Assembly (NCBI GenBank): GCA_037013495.1
Contig: CM072806.1
Location: forward strand, 28,894,001-28,958,000
Origin: Hippophae tibetana
Taxonomy: Eukaryota > Streptophyta > Magnoliopsida > Rosales > Elaeagnaceae
DNA: 64,000 nt
Reading direction: 5' to 3'
The notes beneath the pieces were generated by a model that was not told where the DNA came from, searched no databases, and saw only the letters and a list, made by a program, of their open reading frames with translations. Below are positions 21,694-34,081 of the stretch, piece by piece; within the stretch, counting starts at the first letter, position 1, and each line of letters opens with the position of its first letter. Position numbers and translations under genes: made by a program.

Positions 21694-24680
21694 TTATATA
21701 TTCATCAAATGAAAAAAATATTCTAAAATAATTTGAAAGACATTATAAAATGAATTTAGGATAAAGTGACAAACCTGATGATATCCACGAGGTGATCGTG
21801 TTGGGGTGGAAGAACGGGAAATGTTAGCATGTGTGGAAGCATCATGTCCATAATTTCTTTGAAAACCTCTTATTCTCTTAAGCTCTGGAACTATTTCTTT
21901 GCCAAGGTCAGGCCTGTCTTTCTTTCTTAATTCAGTGCATCTTAATGCCAAATTGGCAAATGCTAGACTTTCTTCCATAGGCCAATCTAACACGGATCGA
22001 TCTAACATCTCTGGAAACTTGCCTCTTTCAATAGCCATCCTAACATGGTGTGTGAGTCCCATAGGAGGCTTAGCTGTGATAATTTGCAGTAACATTATAC
22101 CAAAAGAATATATATCTGATTTTGTAGTTAACATGCCTGTCTGCTGGTATTCTGGATCAATATAACAAAAAGTTCCTGCTGCAGAAGTCATGTGATATTG
22201 GGTAACTTGATCAGCTACAGATGGAGGAACCAATCGTGCTAGACCGACATCACTTATTTTGCTCACAAAATTTCGATCAATAAGTATGTTGGCTGGTTTA
22301 AGATCTCTATGGACAAGGGGTTCTGGCTTTGTTTGGTGAAGAAATGATAATGATGTCGCAATATCTGCAGCTATCTTAAAACGTCTTCTCACTGAAATTG
22401 GAGGTGTGTTCCCTCTTCGAAAAAGTCTATCTTCCAAACTTCCATTGTGCATGTATTCATATACTAAACATCCATACTCGGGGCAGGCTCCAAGGAGAAG
22501 GACCATGTTGGGATGTCTAATACAGCTTAAAACCTCCACCTAATAAATACACGTAAGTTTTATAGCATTTTCCATACAATATATTTTGCAATGTCATATT
22601 TCAATTATAAAATGAAAGTTTTCATTATACCTCTTGTTGGAATTGCTTCATTCCTTGAGCAGCATCAGGTCTTAAGACTTTGATGGCAACTTGAGTATGA
22701 TGAAGTAAGCCTTTATACACAGGTCCATAACCACCTTCTCCAATTTTTTCTGATTCAGAAAACTTATTGGTAGCATCTTCAATTTCTTCAATGCTGTACT
22801 TTCTATAACGACAATCATTATGTGACAAAGTATTCAATGCTCGATTCTTTTGTTCTGCCTCTTGTTTTGCTTTTAACTCTGCATATCTTCTTCTTTGAGC
22901 TTCCTTCTCAGCTAACTTTCTTGCCATCTCAGCTGCTTCAATTGCAGCTTTATATTTTGCCTTCTCTATCTCTGCCATTGCAAGGGCAGCCTCTTCAGCA
23001 ACCCTAGCTTCCTTTACCCTTCGTACCTCTTCCATCTTCCACTGACTCAATTCGTTTGCCTTATTTTTTGCTGATATTGCTTCTTTGCATGCAGAGCTAT
23101 ACATGTCCATTGTTTGCTTTAATTCAAGCTTTAATCTTTTCATCTCGGCTTCAAGATCTCTCTGTTATTTATATATATAAAACATTAAATAATATGTTGT
23201 GGTTAAAGCGAACATATATAATTAGGTGTTTATATGTATTAATTAATATTACCGCTGATAATCTTCCCGAAGCTTCTGTTGGAGAAGTTGGCATACTAAT
23301 GCTAAAATCTAAATTTTGAGTTGAAATATCAATGGATCCAAATGCAGTACGAAATGATGACGAAGTTGGCATACTATATGAAGGCCTTGTCCCATGGCTT
23401 TGAGTGTCAATATGATCCAATGACAGATTTACAGGAGTACTTCTCGCTCTATCCCGTATTGGTGTTGTCATTCTCTCTGATCCTGAACTTCTCCATCCTG
23501 CTTTCGAACCTACCCTGCTTTTTTAACATGTTACGTAACACATTAGACACACACACACACACACACTAAACATACATTTTTTTACACTTTTATGTATCAA
23601 CGGTTGAAATTTAAAGGCAATTAAGCCTAGCTATTTCATGTTGTTTACAATAGGCTTGGCTTACCCTATATAAATAACATCATTTTCTTACCTAGCTCCT
23701 CCATTCTCTACTTCACTATGATCATGTGGACTATGAGGTGGGAGACCATGAGGAATAGTTGACTGCTTTGGTGGAGCAATAGTATTAAGTACAGGTCGTT
23801 GTGCAGTTCTAGCTGATACAAGCTTGTTTTTCGAAACTACATACACAGAGCAAAAATCTGGTGCAGATTTCAATATGCTATATGGAACGTCATTGTTTTT
23901 AAACTTCCTGTTGTAGTCATATATATATAACACAAAATCAATGGATTTACTTTTAACAAACAAAATAATCTTGAATAGTACTACTTAGATAAATTTGAAT
24001 TTGCATGTATATTTATTTAACCTTGTTATTGCATTTCTTGTTGACGCACCAACAACAATGCTGTTTATGTAGTTCTTGTTTATATAATCCAAAATTGCTC
24101 TTGAAACATCGTTATCTTCAAGACATACTTCTTTCATTTGTACCTGCAATTAATTATTGTTTCAAAATATATTAAAATCTTTTTTTTTTAATTATTATAT
24201 TATCCGAGGAGGAGGTCATGCATTTTCGCTTAATCGAAAATATTTTTACATAAAGTATTAATTAAAAAAAAAATTGAAAATATATGATTACCGCTTTACG
24301 AGCACAATAGGTGCGGAAAGAAGCAAAAACATCAGCTTCAGTCAAATCTCCCGCACTACTTGAACTCTCTGTATATATGTAATAATTAATTAAAAAAGAA
24401 AAATCAAAATAATATAACTACGTGATATCATAAGGCCAAAAATGAATGCATTAATTAAACAAACATGATTATTTTAAAATGAACATTTAAATTAATATTA
24501 ATTACCTACGGTAGTTTTGGTTTTAAAAACGTGAATTAAGATAATATAAGGATTTCCACCAACAAGATGATCAATAGCCCATTTGAGAGCAGCATTGCTA
24601 TTCTTATTATCCCTATCCAAGGCAACTCCTACAGAATTTATGGGTAGAATTCCATCATCTGTTTTTGTTTGAGGAGCCAT
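21694..24680 (-). CDS. USP-domain receptor-like cytoplasmic kinase (RLCK-IX type)
   Basis: Seven exons with GT-AG borders and continuous frame: 24680-24506, 24368-24292, 24143-24022, 23907-23692, 23514-23253, 23161-22631, 22539-21694; 742 residues. Residues about 14-150 are a universal-stress-protein (nucleotide alpha-hydrolase-like) domain. A Ser/Thr-rich linker follows, then a charged coiled coil (about 285-400), then a kinase domain: GEGGYG loop from 424, VAIK lysine 445, HRDLKPAN with Asp540, DVG with Asp558 in place of DFG, and [14 protein letters not shown] is usual in this family, so the kinase is probably active. Start chosen at MAPQ; an in-frame ATG nine codons upstream is in leader-like sequence. 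Relatives include plant U-box kinases (PUB35/51/52 type) and U-box-less sister proteins; no U-box is seen. The last 24 or so residues after SPRGYHQ read into what may be an intron (CAG|GTTTGT), so the true C-terminus is uncertain. Acts as a soluble cytosolic Ser/Thr kinase; substrate unknown. Confidence 0.9.
23552..23567. repeat. (CA)n microsatellite in kinase intron 4
   Basis: A short run of alternating A and C just upstream of exon 5 of the kinase gene (in its reading direction). Confidence 0.7.
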
Positions 24681-24835
24681 TTTTTTTTCTTTTCTTAATA
24701 TAAGCAATAAACATTAGTAAAATAATACGTGAGGAAAGAAGCTAGCTTTGTATAGCTCCTTTCTCTTTTCCCATCACAAACACCAAATATTATCATGTAG
24801 GGTTTAAAAACTAGAAACTGAAATAACTGACTTTT

Positions 24836-24850
24836 AAATATATATATTTG
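24836..24850 (-). promoter_or_regulatory. Possible kinase TATA box
   Basis: TATATATATTT on the minus strand about 160 bp before the chosen start codon. The placement fits a core promoter with a leader of roughly 120 bp, but the area is AT-rich throughout. Confidence 0.3.
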
Positions 24851-24859
24851 GCTTGATTT

Positions 24860-25240
24860 TGACATTTTCATCTTGCTATGTTTAAATTAACGATGGTCAG
24901 ACTTTGTTTCTTTATTTAGTTACCAATTACAATTAATTAGGAAATTTGTTATTGTTTAACTACGTGTAATACAAACCACAGACAATTAGCAAACTAACGA
25001 TATATATAGCTAAGATTTGAAAATCGTTAGAGACAGCTTTGACCTTGGACAATATATAGACCACATGACTTGTAACTTTTCTTATTATCATAATCATTGA
25101 TTGATCACCGATACATATGACAAATTTGTGATAAACGTTAACACAAAGTAGTGTAGTTAAAAGCAATAAATTTGTATCAATTTCAATATTTTTGCTCCCT
25201 GATATAAATATCTGACAGAATTGGCTTGCTCCCAGTTGCT
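24860..25240. other. Kinase upstream intergenic
   Basis: AT-rich flank with no second gene or element end seen. Confidence 0.4.
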
Positions 25241-25293
25241 TTCTTGATGTGTGAAATCCTTAATTAGATTAATTAATCTATTTTATTAACTTT

Positions 25294-25441
25294 GTTGAGA
25301 AGGATATTATAGTCTTTTAATGTCTTTTAGCTTTAACTCTATGTAAACTATTATTTTATTTGTATTTCATTTAATTTCTGAATAATAAAAACCTTTAACC
25401 TTTATTCTTCTATTCAAACTTGTATTCTTGAATTCTACAAG
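25294..25441 (+). mobile_element. Possible short Copia/TRIM LTR remnant
   Basis: Begins TGTTGAGAAGGA and ends TTCTACA. It has the T-rich body, AATAAA-like signal (about 25380-25388) and CTT-rich tail typical of RE-type Copia or TRIM LTRs. It is followed by 'atacatatcaggag', a weak match to a tRNA-Met primer site. No partner LTR, so this could be chance. Confidence 0.3.
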
Positions 25442-25943
25442 ATACATATCAGGAGATTTCCAGAAGTAAAGAAAATGTGAGATGCCTTCACATGTCCTTT
25501 ATATTGTACCAAAGTATCTAGTGAGGTTGCTGAGTTGTTGCCAAATGTGTTCGGTGGTACCCACTTCATCAAATCTTGATATATACATGTTGCTGAGTTA
25601 ATTAGTTATTTATGAATAGATAAGCAATTCACTTACATGTTTTATAATATATTTTGTCTCATAATATTATCTCAATCTCTCAATATTGAACTTTTGATAT
25701 TTTAGTGCTCAAGCTTGTGTTTGGCGCATAACATTTTTAATATACCAAAAACCTAAACTTCTTTTACAAGTTTCTCATGCCTACCTTGAGTGAATTTTTA
25801 CATTTTAAATTTTCATTAATGAAAAACATAATTATTTGACCACACTATATAATATACATATTTTAATTATATCTATTAACTCAAATATTCATTTACACAA
25901 TTATTATATTACCATACATTTATAACCCCCACGTGTCATAAGG

Positions 25944-28169
25944 AGACATGTACATTGATGAAATAATTAATCAAATATATTTCCAATCATCTTAAGTATC
26001 CTCCGTAACATCACTTGACAATGTTTATTATATATATATATATAATTTAACTCTTATTACAACAATAATTACTAATTGATTATATCATAGATTACACGTG
26101 CCTATCCAAATTTTGGTTTTGCTAAACATGAGGCTAGTATCTTAAATGTAAAATAGATAAAGAAGATCTTAAATATTGTGATATAACCTCTTTACCAATA
26201 ATAAGATATAAGGCATCTTAAACAATATATATATATATATATATGGATTAAGATCAAACCACATAATCATTGAGTTACATATTGAAACTGTTACAAAGAA
26301 AACATATTTTTGTATATATTACGAATTAGTCCCGTACTATCAACTATCATATAAAATATCTTAGCTATATGTCTCTATTTCACCAAATTTGAATCATAAT
26401 TACTCAATTTTAAATGGATATAAACCCTACTAGTAACTCAATTAAAAATATTGACTTTAATTGTACAACACAAACTATTTAAATGTCTTTTTTTCATTTT
26501 TTAAAGAGATCGATATAAAGAACAATTCAATTCAAAAATTGTAACTGTTGGGATTAGTTCGATTAGCATAGAGAGAAACTAGAGACATGTTAGAAAATTT
26601 TGTAGATTGTAGGGATCTTTGATGAAGTCTATGTATATATAGAATATTATATATACATGTGTTGATTACAAAAGTACACGTCACAATGTATAAGAGTGGT
26701 ACAAGAGTAAAAGAAAATACATTTAAAACTTGAGGTCAACTACACCATGGCTCAATCTGGAGGTCGGCCTTCCAACACCAAAGCTACTATGCATAGGCAA
26801 ACCCATACTATTAGTGTCGTTGTGGGCACGAGAAAAGACAGGTCCTTCTAGATTGACTCGTACGATGGCTCAGGCTATTAGTTGGATTCGGCTCTAGGCC
26901 GATCCATATGTTCAAACATCTACTCCCCCTACTCTTTTAGCTCGGGTCCTCAATAGGAGTGGAAGAGTAGTAACCGGATAGTTGATTTGAACCATTTGGC
27001 TTCCCCTAATAAATGCTTGTCAATTAATTGAAGAGAGTCTCTATATAAGAAGGAGCCTGAGAGTTCTTTCATTTCATCATTTCCTGCATATCGGACAAAA
27101 ATTGGAACAAAAAAGCTCTGTCATCTCTGCTCAAGCTATACATGTTCTCAGCTCGGTGATAAGAAAATCAATACAACACATAGCTTATTTTCTCAAGGTT
27201 TAAATGGAAAACTCCTCGAGTCTAATAGTTTCCTACTTTTTTTTGGCTCAATTTAAAGAATCACTCCTTCCTTTTACTTTGAAACTCGACCGTAGGTAAT
27301 TTATATTTCTTATGCCTTACCATTTTTATGCTTCATGATGTATTCTAGAGATCATGCATAAAGAATGAACTTTAAGCTCGTCCTCCAGATATAGCCCATA
27401 ATATCCCACTTTCTCGAACTAAGCAGAAAGTGACCTCCTGAGGTCTACTAATGAGACAAGCACCTCGAGTAAAGGGGAGCTATTTGAGCCTCGCACCTTT
27501 ACCTCTATGTCTTGTCCGTAGGCCATACCTATAATTAGGTTGAACGTTCCCCAAACCCAAATTTCCATCCCGAGGTCATGGAGGAAGATGATAAGGAAGA
27601 CAAGCACTAGCGAGCCTACAAGTCATACCAAATGTTGGGCAGCTAGGGTCAAGACTAGTGGATTATCTCCTCAGGACGAGGAGAGGATAATGAGAACATA
27701 CGACATTCCTTCCTTGGTTTAGATAATGATCCATGGGCCGAATGTTCTTGATAGTGATGCACCTCTAACTGGGTGGATAGCCTTCCACGAGAAGGCCTTG
27801 CGGTTAGGGGTCATATTTCTTCCGTACCTCTTTATAGATAAATTTTTGGCAAGGACTAATCTTGAGTGAGGCTAATTGATGTCGAATGGGTAGAGGTACC
27901 TGCTCTACTTCACACTAATATGGAGAGAGATCGGGGTTGAATTGGGGATGCCCGAGTTTAATGAGGCCTATGTATTGAAGTAGAATCTTATAAATACGAT
28001 AAAGGTCTACATGTCTATGAAGTAAGACCAATGCATAAATGTGATCCTCCCCAAGAATGAGAAAAACTGGAAGGAGTATTTCTTCTATGTATATGGTCGA
28101 TGGGAAACCCCAAATAGTGATGCCAAGTAGATAAGGAGCACATGTGTAGAAACCAAGGTCGTAATAAAG
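25944..28169. repeat. Tandem duplication unit A (~2.2 kb)
   Basis: Starts near 'agacatgtacattgatg' and ends at '...cgtaataaag'. The next base resumes with 'acatgtacactgag', the start of unit B. Shared in order: the 'catgaggctagta' block (26118 / 28517), the TGTTGGGATTAG-type LTR start (26546 / ~29149), the 'cctctatataag'-type TATA area (~27040 / ~29670) and the gag relic (~27430 / ~29990). Confidence 0.65.
26546..28165 (+). mobile_element. TAT-type Gypsy fragment, copy A (LTR and gag)
   Basis: LTR-like part from TGTTGGGATTAG (26546) with TATA near 27041, followed by a decayed gag-type reading region about 27430-28160. Short stretches match the plant 'putative gypsy type transposon' domain (PF04195): a 'LGVIF' segment, then 'WREIGVELGMPEFNEAYVLK' and 'YGRWETPNSDA'. 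Multiple breaks; no pol attached. Confidence 0.6.
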
Positions 28170-28629
28170 ACATGTACACTGAGCAAATAATTAATCAAAT
28201 AAAGAGACATGTACACTGATCAAATAATTAATCAAATATATTTTAATTCATCTTAAGTATCCTCGATAACAATCAATTGACAATGTTATATAAATGTGTA
28301 TGTGTCAAGTGATTGTTAGGGAGGATACTTGAGATGAATAGAAATGCAAAATCAAACTTCAATAAAGATGGACAAATTAATTAACTCTATAATTAATTAT
28401 CTTTATTAATTTTGTAGATATTCTACTAAAAACTTGAAATTGAACTCTAGAATATTACAATAATAATTACTAATCTATTATATCATAGATTATACATGCC
28501 TATCCAAATTTTGGTTTTACTAAACATGAGGCTAGTATTTTAAATGTAAAATAGATGACGAAGATCTTACATATTGTGATATAACCTCTTTACCAAGCAT
28601 AATTGTATAATACTAAGATATAATACATC

Positions 28630-28701
<72 letters not shown>

Positions 28702-30800
28702 TCTTTTGCTAAACATGAGGCTAGTATCTTAAATGTAAAATAGATGAAGATGAGCTTACATGTTGTGATATAACCTCTTTACAAAGCATAATCGTATGGT
28801 TATATATCGGCTAAATTATTAAGGATTAAGATCAAACCACATATGTGATCATTGAGTGACACATTGAGACTGTTACAACATAAACATATTTTGTATATAT
28901 TATGAGTTAATCCAATATTATCAACTATCATATAAAATATCTTAGGTATTTGTCTTTATTTCATCAATTCTGAATCACAATTACTTAATTTTAAATGGAT
29001 ATAGACCCTACTAGTAACTCAATTAAAAATATTGACTTTAATTGTGAAACATGAACCATTTAAATGCCTTTTCTCATTTTTTAAAAGGGATATAAAAAAC
29101 AATTTGATTCAGAAATTGTAACCTTACAATTTGATTAAAAAATTGTAACTATTGGGATTGGTCCAATTAGTAGAGAGAGAAACTAGAGAGATGTCCAAGA
29201 ATTTTGTAGATTGTGTGGATCTCTTATGAGGTCCATGTATATATATAACATTACATGTATATATAGAAAATTACATGTACGCATGTTGATTACATAGGGG
29301 GTACATGTCATAAAGTATCAGAGTGGTACAAGAGTAAAAGAAAATACATTTAAAACTTGAGGTCGACCACACTATGACTCATTTTGGAGGTTGGCCTTCC
29401 AACACCAAAGCTACTATGCATATGTAAACCTATACTATTGGTGTCAATGTGGGTGCAGGAAGAGGTAGGTTCTCCTAGGTTGACTTATATGATGGCTCAA
29501 GCTATTAGTTCAATTCGGCTCTAGATGGATCCATATGTTTAAACATCTTATCCCCATAATCTTTCAGCTCGGGTCCTCAATACGAATGGAAGATTAGCAA
29601 CCATGTAGTGGATTTGAACCATTTGGCTCTCTCTAATAAATTCTTCTCAATTAATTGGAGAGAAAAATATACACCTCTATATAAGGAAGAGCTTGGGCTT
29701 CTCTTCATTTCATCATTTTCTACATATCGGACAAAAATTGGAACAAAAAAGCTTTATTGTTTCATCTCGAGCCATACATGTTCTCAACTTAGTAGTAAGA
29801 AAATCAGTACAACATGTAGCTTATTTTCTCAAGTTTTAAAGGGAAAACTCCTGGAGTCTAACATTTTCTACTTTCTTTTCAATTTGGTTTAAAGAATCAC
29901 TTATCCCTTTTACTTTCAAACTCGATCCTAGGTAATTTCTATTTCTCGTGCCTTACCATTTTGTGCTTCATGATATATTGTATAGATCATGCATAGAAAA
30001 TGAACTTCGGGCTTGTCCTCCTGGGATAGTCCACAATATCCCACTTTCTCAAGCCAAGTAGAAAGTGAAATCCCGAGGTCTACCAACGAGACAAGCACCG
30101 TAAGTGAATGGGAGATATTTGAGCCTCATCCCTTTACCTCCATATCTCATCCGTAGGTCGTACCTATAATTAGGTTGAACATGCCCCATACCCAAATTTC
30201 CATCCCAAGGTCATAGAGGAAAAAAATGAGGATGAAAGGCACTGATGAGCCTATAGACCATACCAAAGGTTTGGTGACCAAGTATAAGAAAAGTGGGTTA
30301 TCTTCTCAGGACAAAGAGAGGATAAGGAAAACATACGACATTCCCTCCTTGGTTTAGATAATGATCCATGGGTTGGGTGTTCTTGAAAGTGATCCATCTC
30401 CAACTCGGTAGATAGCCTTCCATGAGAAGGCCTTGTGGTTATGGGTCATATTTCCCATGTACATATTTATAAGGATAATTTTGGGAAGGAATCAGCTTAT
30501 GTCAAGAAAATTGATGCCGAATGGGTAGAGGTACCTGCTCTACTTCACACTAATATGCAAAGAGATCAGTGTTGAATTGGAAATGCCCTAGTTTAATAAG
30601 GCATATGTATTGAGGAAGAATCTTATAGATACGATAAGGGTCTACATATTTATGAAGCAAGAACTAGGCATAAATATGATCCATCCTAAGAATGAGAAGA
30701 ATTGGAATGAGTATTTATTCTATATACATGGTCGGTGGGAAACCCCAAACAGTGATGCTTGGTTGATAAAGAGCACTTGTACTCACACCAAGATCGTAAT
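28170..30800. repeat. Tandem duplication unit B (~2.6 kb)
   Basis: Diverged second copy of 25944-28169. It is longer because of a (TA)n run, an extra copy of the 'catgaggctagta' block at about 28705, and a local hairpin at 28240-28345. Homology in the gag part ends just after 'cgtaataaag' (30794-30805), where unit A breaks off. Confidence 0.6.
28632..28698. repeat. (TA)n microsatellite
   Basis: About 66 bp of uninterrupted alternating T and A within duplication unit B. Confidence 0.95.
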
Positions 30801-30901
30801 AAAGAATATGGGATCTTTTATCACAACCTTGAGCCATGATGCTAAGTAATGATTGGTTGATATCTAGAACTATCTGCACGGGAAGACTCAATTGAGGTAA
30901 G
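29149..30901 (+). mobile_element. TAT-type Gypsy fragment, copy B (LTR and gag)
   Basis: Second copy with the same layout: LTR-like part from about 29149, TATA near 29670, gag-type region about 29990-30895 including 'HGRWETPNSDAWLIKST'. It is interrupted by the double-U3 element at 30902. A gag-like continuation is visible at about 32700-33720. Broken many times. Confidence 0.6.
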
Positions 30902-32343
30902 TAACGAGTTCTTAAAAATTACTAAAATTACCATGATTTAATGTACTTTAATTGATTAAAAGATTTATATTTATATGATTTTATCATATTTTATATAAAT
31001 TTATCTTTTCGAAGTCACACGTATTTTTATTGTTTTTCAAATATTTTCACTTCAAAAATAATTTAAAGACTCAAAGAATAATACTTGAGGCAATACATCA
31101 CAAATATGTTGAGAAAAAAGGAAGAAAATTCAAAAACAAAATGGACAAAACTACCCTCAATCATGCACATCACGTCGAAGTCACGTGTATAGCCGTGCCA
31201 ACAACGCCGAAATCCACATATAGCCACACACATCATGTCGGAACAAAACGCACAGTCGCACCCAATCATGCCGGAACAACATGTCCATTCATTCGTAAAT
31301 CTACATGTAACTGTGCCCATTTCACACCGCAAGTCCAAGGGAAGCCGTACCCATCACGCAGGATCCCTACACTTGTTAGTGTCTACATCAGCACCTAGCC
31401 ACGCAGGGGATCACATGCATTTCCATGCATTTTCAGTCATTATTCCCACCAAATTATGCACATCAATTCCCCAAACTTGTGCCAGCTTGTCCAATACATG
31501 TATATCATCATATTTTGATTTATTTTTCCACTTTTTTAGCCTTTTCCTCACCTATAAAACCCTATCTCCCCCATTGTAAAAAAAACTTCAAGAAAAATAA
31601 AATCTAAAAAAGAACTGTAAAGAATCCATTAAAATTATACCTTAAAAAAGGCCTTACAGCACTTTGATGCTAATTTTATTGCTAGAAAATCTCCAAACAG
31701 ATTTGCATTTCTATTTATTGAATCAAAAACTAAAAATATATAAAAACATAGCTAGTTCTTCTCAAAAAGAGAAGAACTTTAAAACAAGAAACTAAAAAAA
31801 GAAAACTTTGTAGAGAGAGAAAGAGTCGAGAAAATTATTTCTTGAGGTGTGTTTTTTACAATGAGGGAGATGGGGTTTTCATAGGTGCGGAAAAGGATAA
31901 AAGTGGAAAAATATCTCAAAAAATAATGATATATGCATATTGGATAGGCTGGCACACATTTGAGGCATAAACGAGGGCGATTGGGAGGGATTCGTGGTCG
32001 AAAATATACTGACGTGCGGGCGATCTGCAGCGTGATTGGGTGCTGACGCGCGTAGGGATTCAACGTGATGCACGCGATTGACGCCAATTTTGTCCATTTC
32101 CCCATTTTTTGACTTATCCACATTTTTTTCTCAACATATTTGTGATGTATTACCTCCAATATTATTTTTTGAGTCTTTAAATAATTTTTGAAGCGAAAAT
32201 ACCTGAAAAATAATAAAAATAACCATGATTCCAGAAAGATAAATTTATATAAAAATATGATAAAATCATATAAATATAAATCTTTTTAATCAATTAAAGT
32301 AAATTACATCGTGGTAATTTTAGTTCTTTTTAAACACTTATCA
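30902..32343. mobile_element. 1.44 kb double-U3 inverted LTR derivative
   Basis: The left arm (30902 to about 31610) follows the 5' part of the 2026-type LTR, including TATA (about 31551-31558). The right arm (about 31620-32343) is the reverse complement of the same LTR part and extends past its hairpin and AATAAA. Both outer ends correspond to the TGATGAG end (here TAACGAG... and ...CTTATCA). The arms share variants absent from the 2026 LTR, e.g. CAAATATGTTGAG, so they come from one subfamily. The middle of each arm holds a divergent GC-rich segment. The flanking 5-mers give no clear duplication. Non-coding; several diverged positions. Confidence 0.65.
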
Positions 32344-33780
32344 ATAACTACTAAATATCTCATGCTTTGTTACATGTGGTTGATGAGGTAGGGCTTAATG
32401 GAACCCTCTCACAAGATTATCTATAAACCCTGGGCATCCTCGAAGTGTTAAACCTCTCCCATAAACTATTGAAGTAGGTTTAAGGTACTCCCTAATGAAT
32501 GAAAACTAGCCTTAATACCATAAATATTTTGCTTTTTATTTAGCTTGTGTTTGTAAAAGTAACACCCTTTTTCTTTGTCTTTATAGATAGTATGGAGTTC
32601 AATGCCTCTAAGCTGTTGGCGCGGCTTCATAATAGAGTCACTAAATAGGGGAAAAGCTATCAAAAATCTATAACTCTCTCCCAAGGGATGAACACCTCAA
32701 AGGGAATAAGATGAGCAAGTCTTTTGGGCAAGAAGCCACCCCAACCCTGTCAAAAAGAAAGAAAAAAGTGACCAGTTATGAGCCCGTGCTCAAGCTTATG
32801 CCTTTGAATAACATTGATCCCTCACCAACATCCTCGGGTTAACACACTTCCATACATGTTAGGTTGAGTCAACAAGAACCTCCTATCAGCTTGGGTTTAC
32901 AAGCACCTACCTCCTTATGATGCACACAATGTAGGGGAAGGGTGTCATCTATGACCTCACTACAGATGTTGATAGAGTGGCCATGTACAAGGGTATGGCA
33001 TCGGAGAGATTGGATCACTATATAGACCAGCTCCCCTAAATTTTACATAAGAGACACCTCGATGCCATGTGCAAAGATGTGGACTCTAAGGTCATGCTCA
33101 CTCACCTTCTATACTAGGCAAGTGTTAGTTTGACCTTATTTTTAATTGAGCCTTGGGCTTTTTTTAAATATTTTATTGACCTCGCATCATTTTTCTTGTT
33201 TTCAAGGCCAACTCCTTCATAAACTGAGTAGGGTTCATGGTGTGGAGATTTTGAAGCATGAGCTCATGATGAAAAAAATAGAGCAATGCTTCAACTCGGG
33301 CCAAAAGCATTGTCATGTTGGCCAAGGCTAACAAGTGGGAGGATAAGGCTATCAATAAGGAAGATAAGTTGTCTAAGGCCATACACGAGTTGAATCATAA
33401 CTTGAAGCATTTGAAGGAGCTTGAAGAGGCCTAGAGGAAGCCAAGGCTAAGGTAGAATCTTATAGGCACAAGCTAGCCGACACCAAAGAAAAAAATGCCT
33501 AAGATCAAGAAAAGGAAAAGCATAAACTTGACCCAATGACCGAACATCTCTCCTCAAGCGTGAGATAGAGTATAAGCTAGGCATGGACTCCTTCAAGGAT
33601 GAGGCCAAGAAGAAGGTCCTAGGAGGATACTACTTCTATATCCTAAATATCATGGTCACCTCTAGTACTCGCCCACTCAAACTCAAGACGAGAATGAGAA
33701 ACAGGGCTTGAACTCTAGTATGAATGGTGATGGGTCTAGTGGAAGATGAAGAAGGTGGAACCGAGAACTTTGATATGGGT
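32344..33780 (+). mobile_element. Gypsy gag-like relic, C-terminal coiled-coil part
   Basis: Decayed coding-like sequence rich in Glu/Lys/Ala heptads, clearest at about 33290-33520 ('ANKWEDKAINKEDKLSKAI'). This is the kind of coiled coil that follows the PF04195 domain in TAT-type Gypsy gag proteins. It is on the same strand as the copy B gag relic and separated from it by the double-U3 element, so it may be the same fossil. Many breaks. Confidence 0.5.
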
Positions 33781-34081
33781 ACTAGCCCAATCCTCCTAAT
33801 TAAGTAGCCCTACGGTCCTATATTCCAAATCTATATTCTCTGCCTCTTCAACATGTTAAGTGTTACCAAGCATGCAAATTTTCATTCTTGGGCGAGGAAT
33901 GTGTGACAACTTAATAGAACCACTAAAATGTTGGGCTCTCTGAGGATCATAGTTTTTTTAAAAGTTTGATGCCACTCCTAATTATGCGGCTACGAGCTTG
34001 CACTTGTAACCCATTATTACTAATGAGACACAATTTATGTTGAGAAAAATGTGTATTGTATAATTATGCTTTTATAACCTT

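Noticed and set aside
28632-28698. Regulatory meaning of the long (TA)n run
   Set aside because: Such runs are common in AT-rich plant DNA and here sit in duplicated element debris.
31030-31579. Overlapping open frames of 114-122 codons
   Set aside because: They lie in the GC-rich middle of a U3 arm of the double-U3 element. His/Thr/Pro-rich by base composition only.
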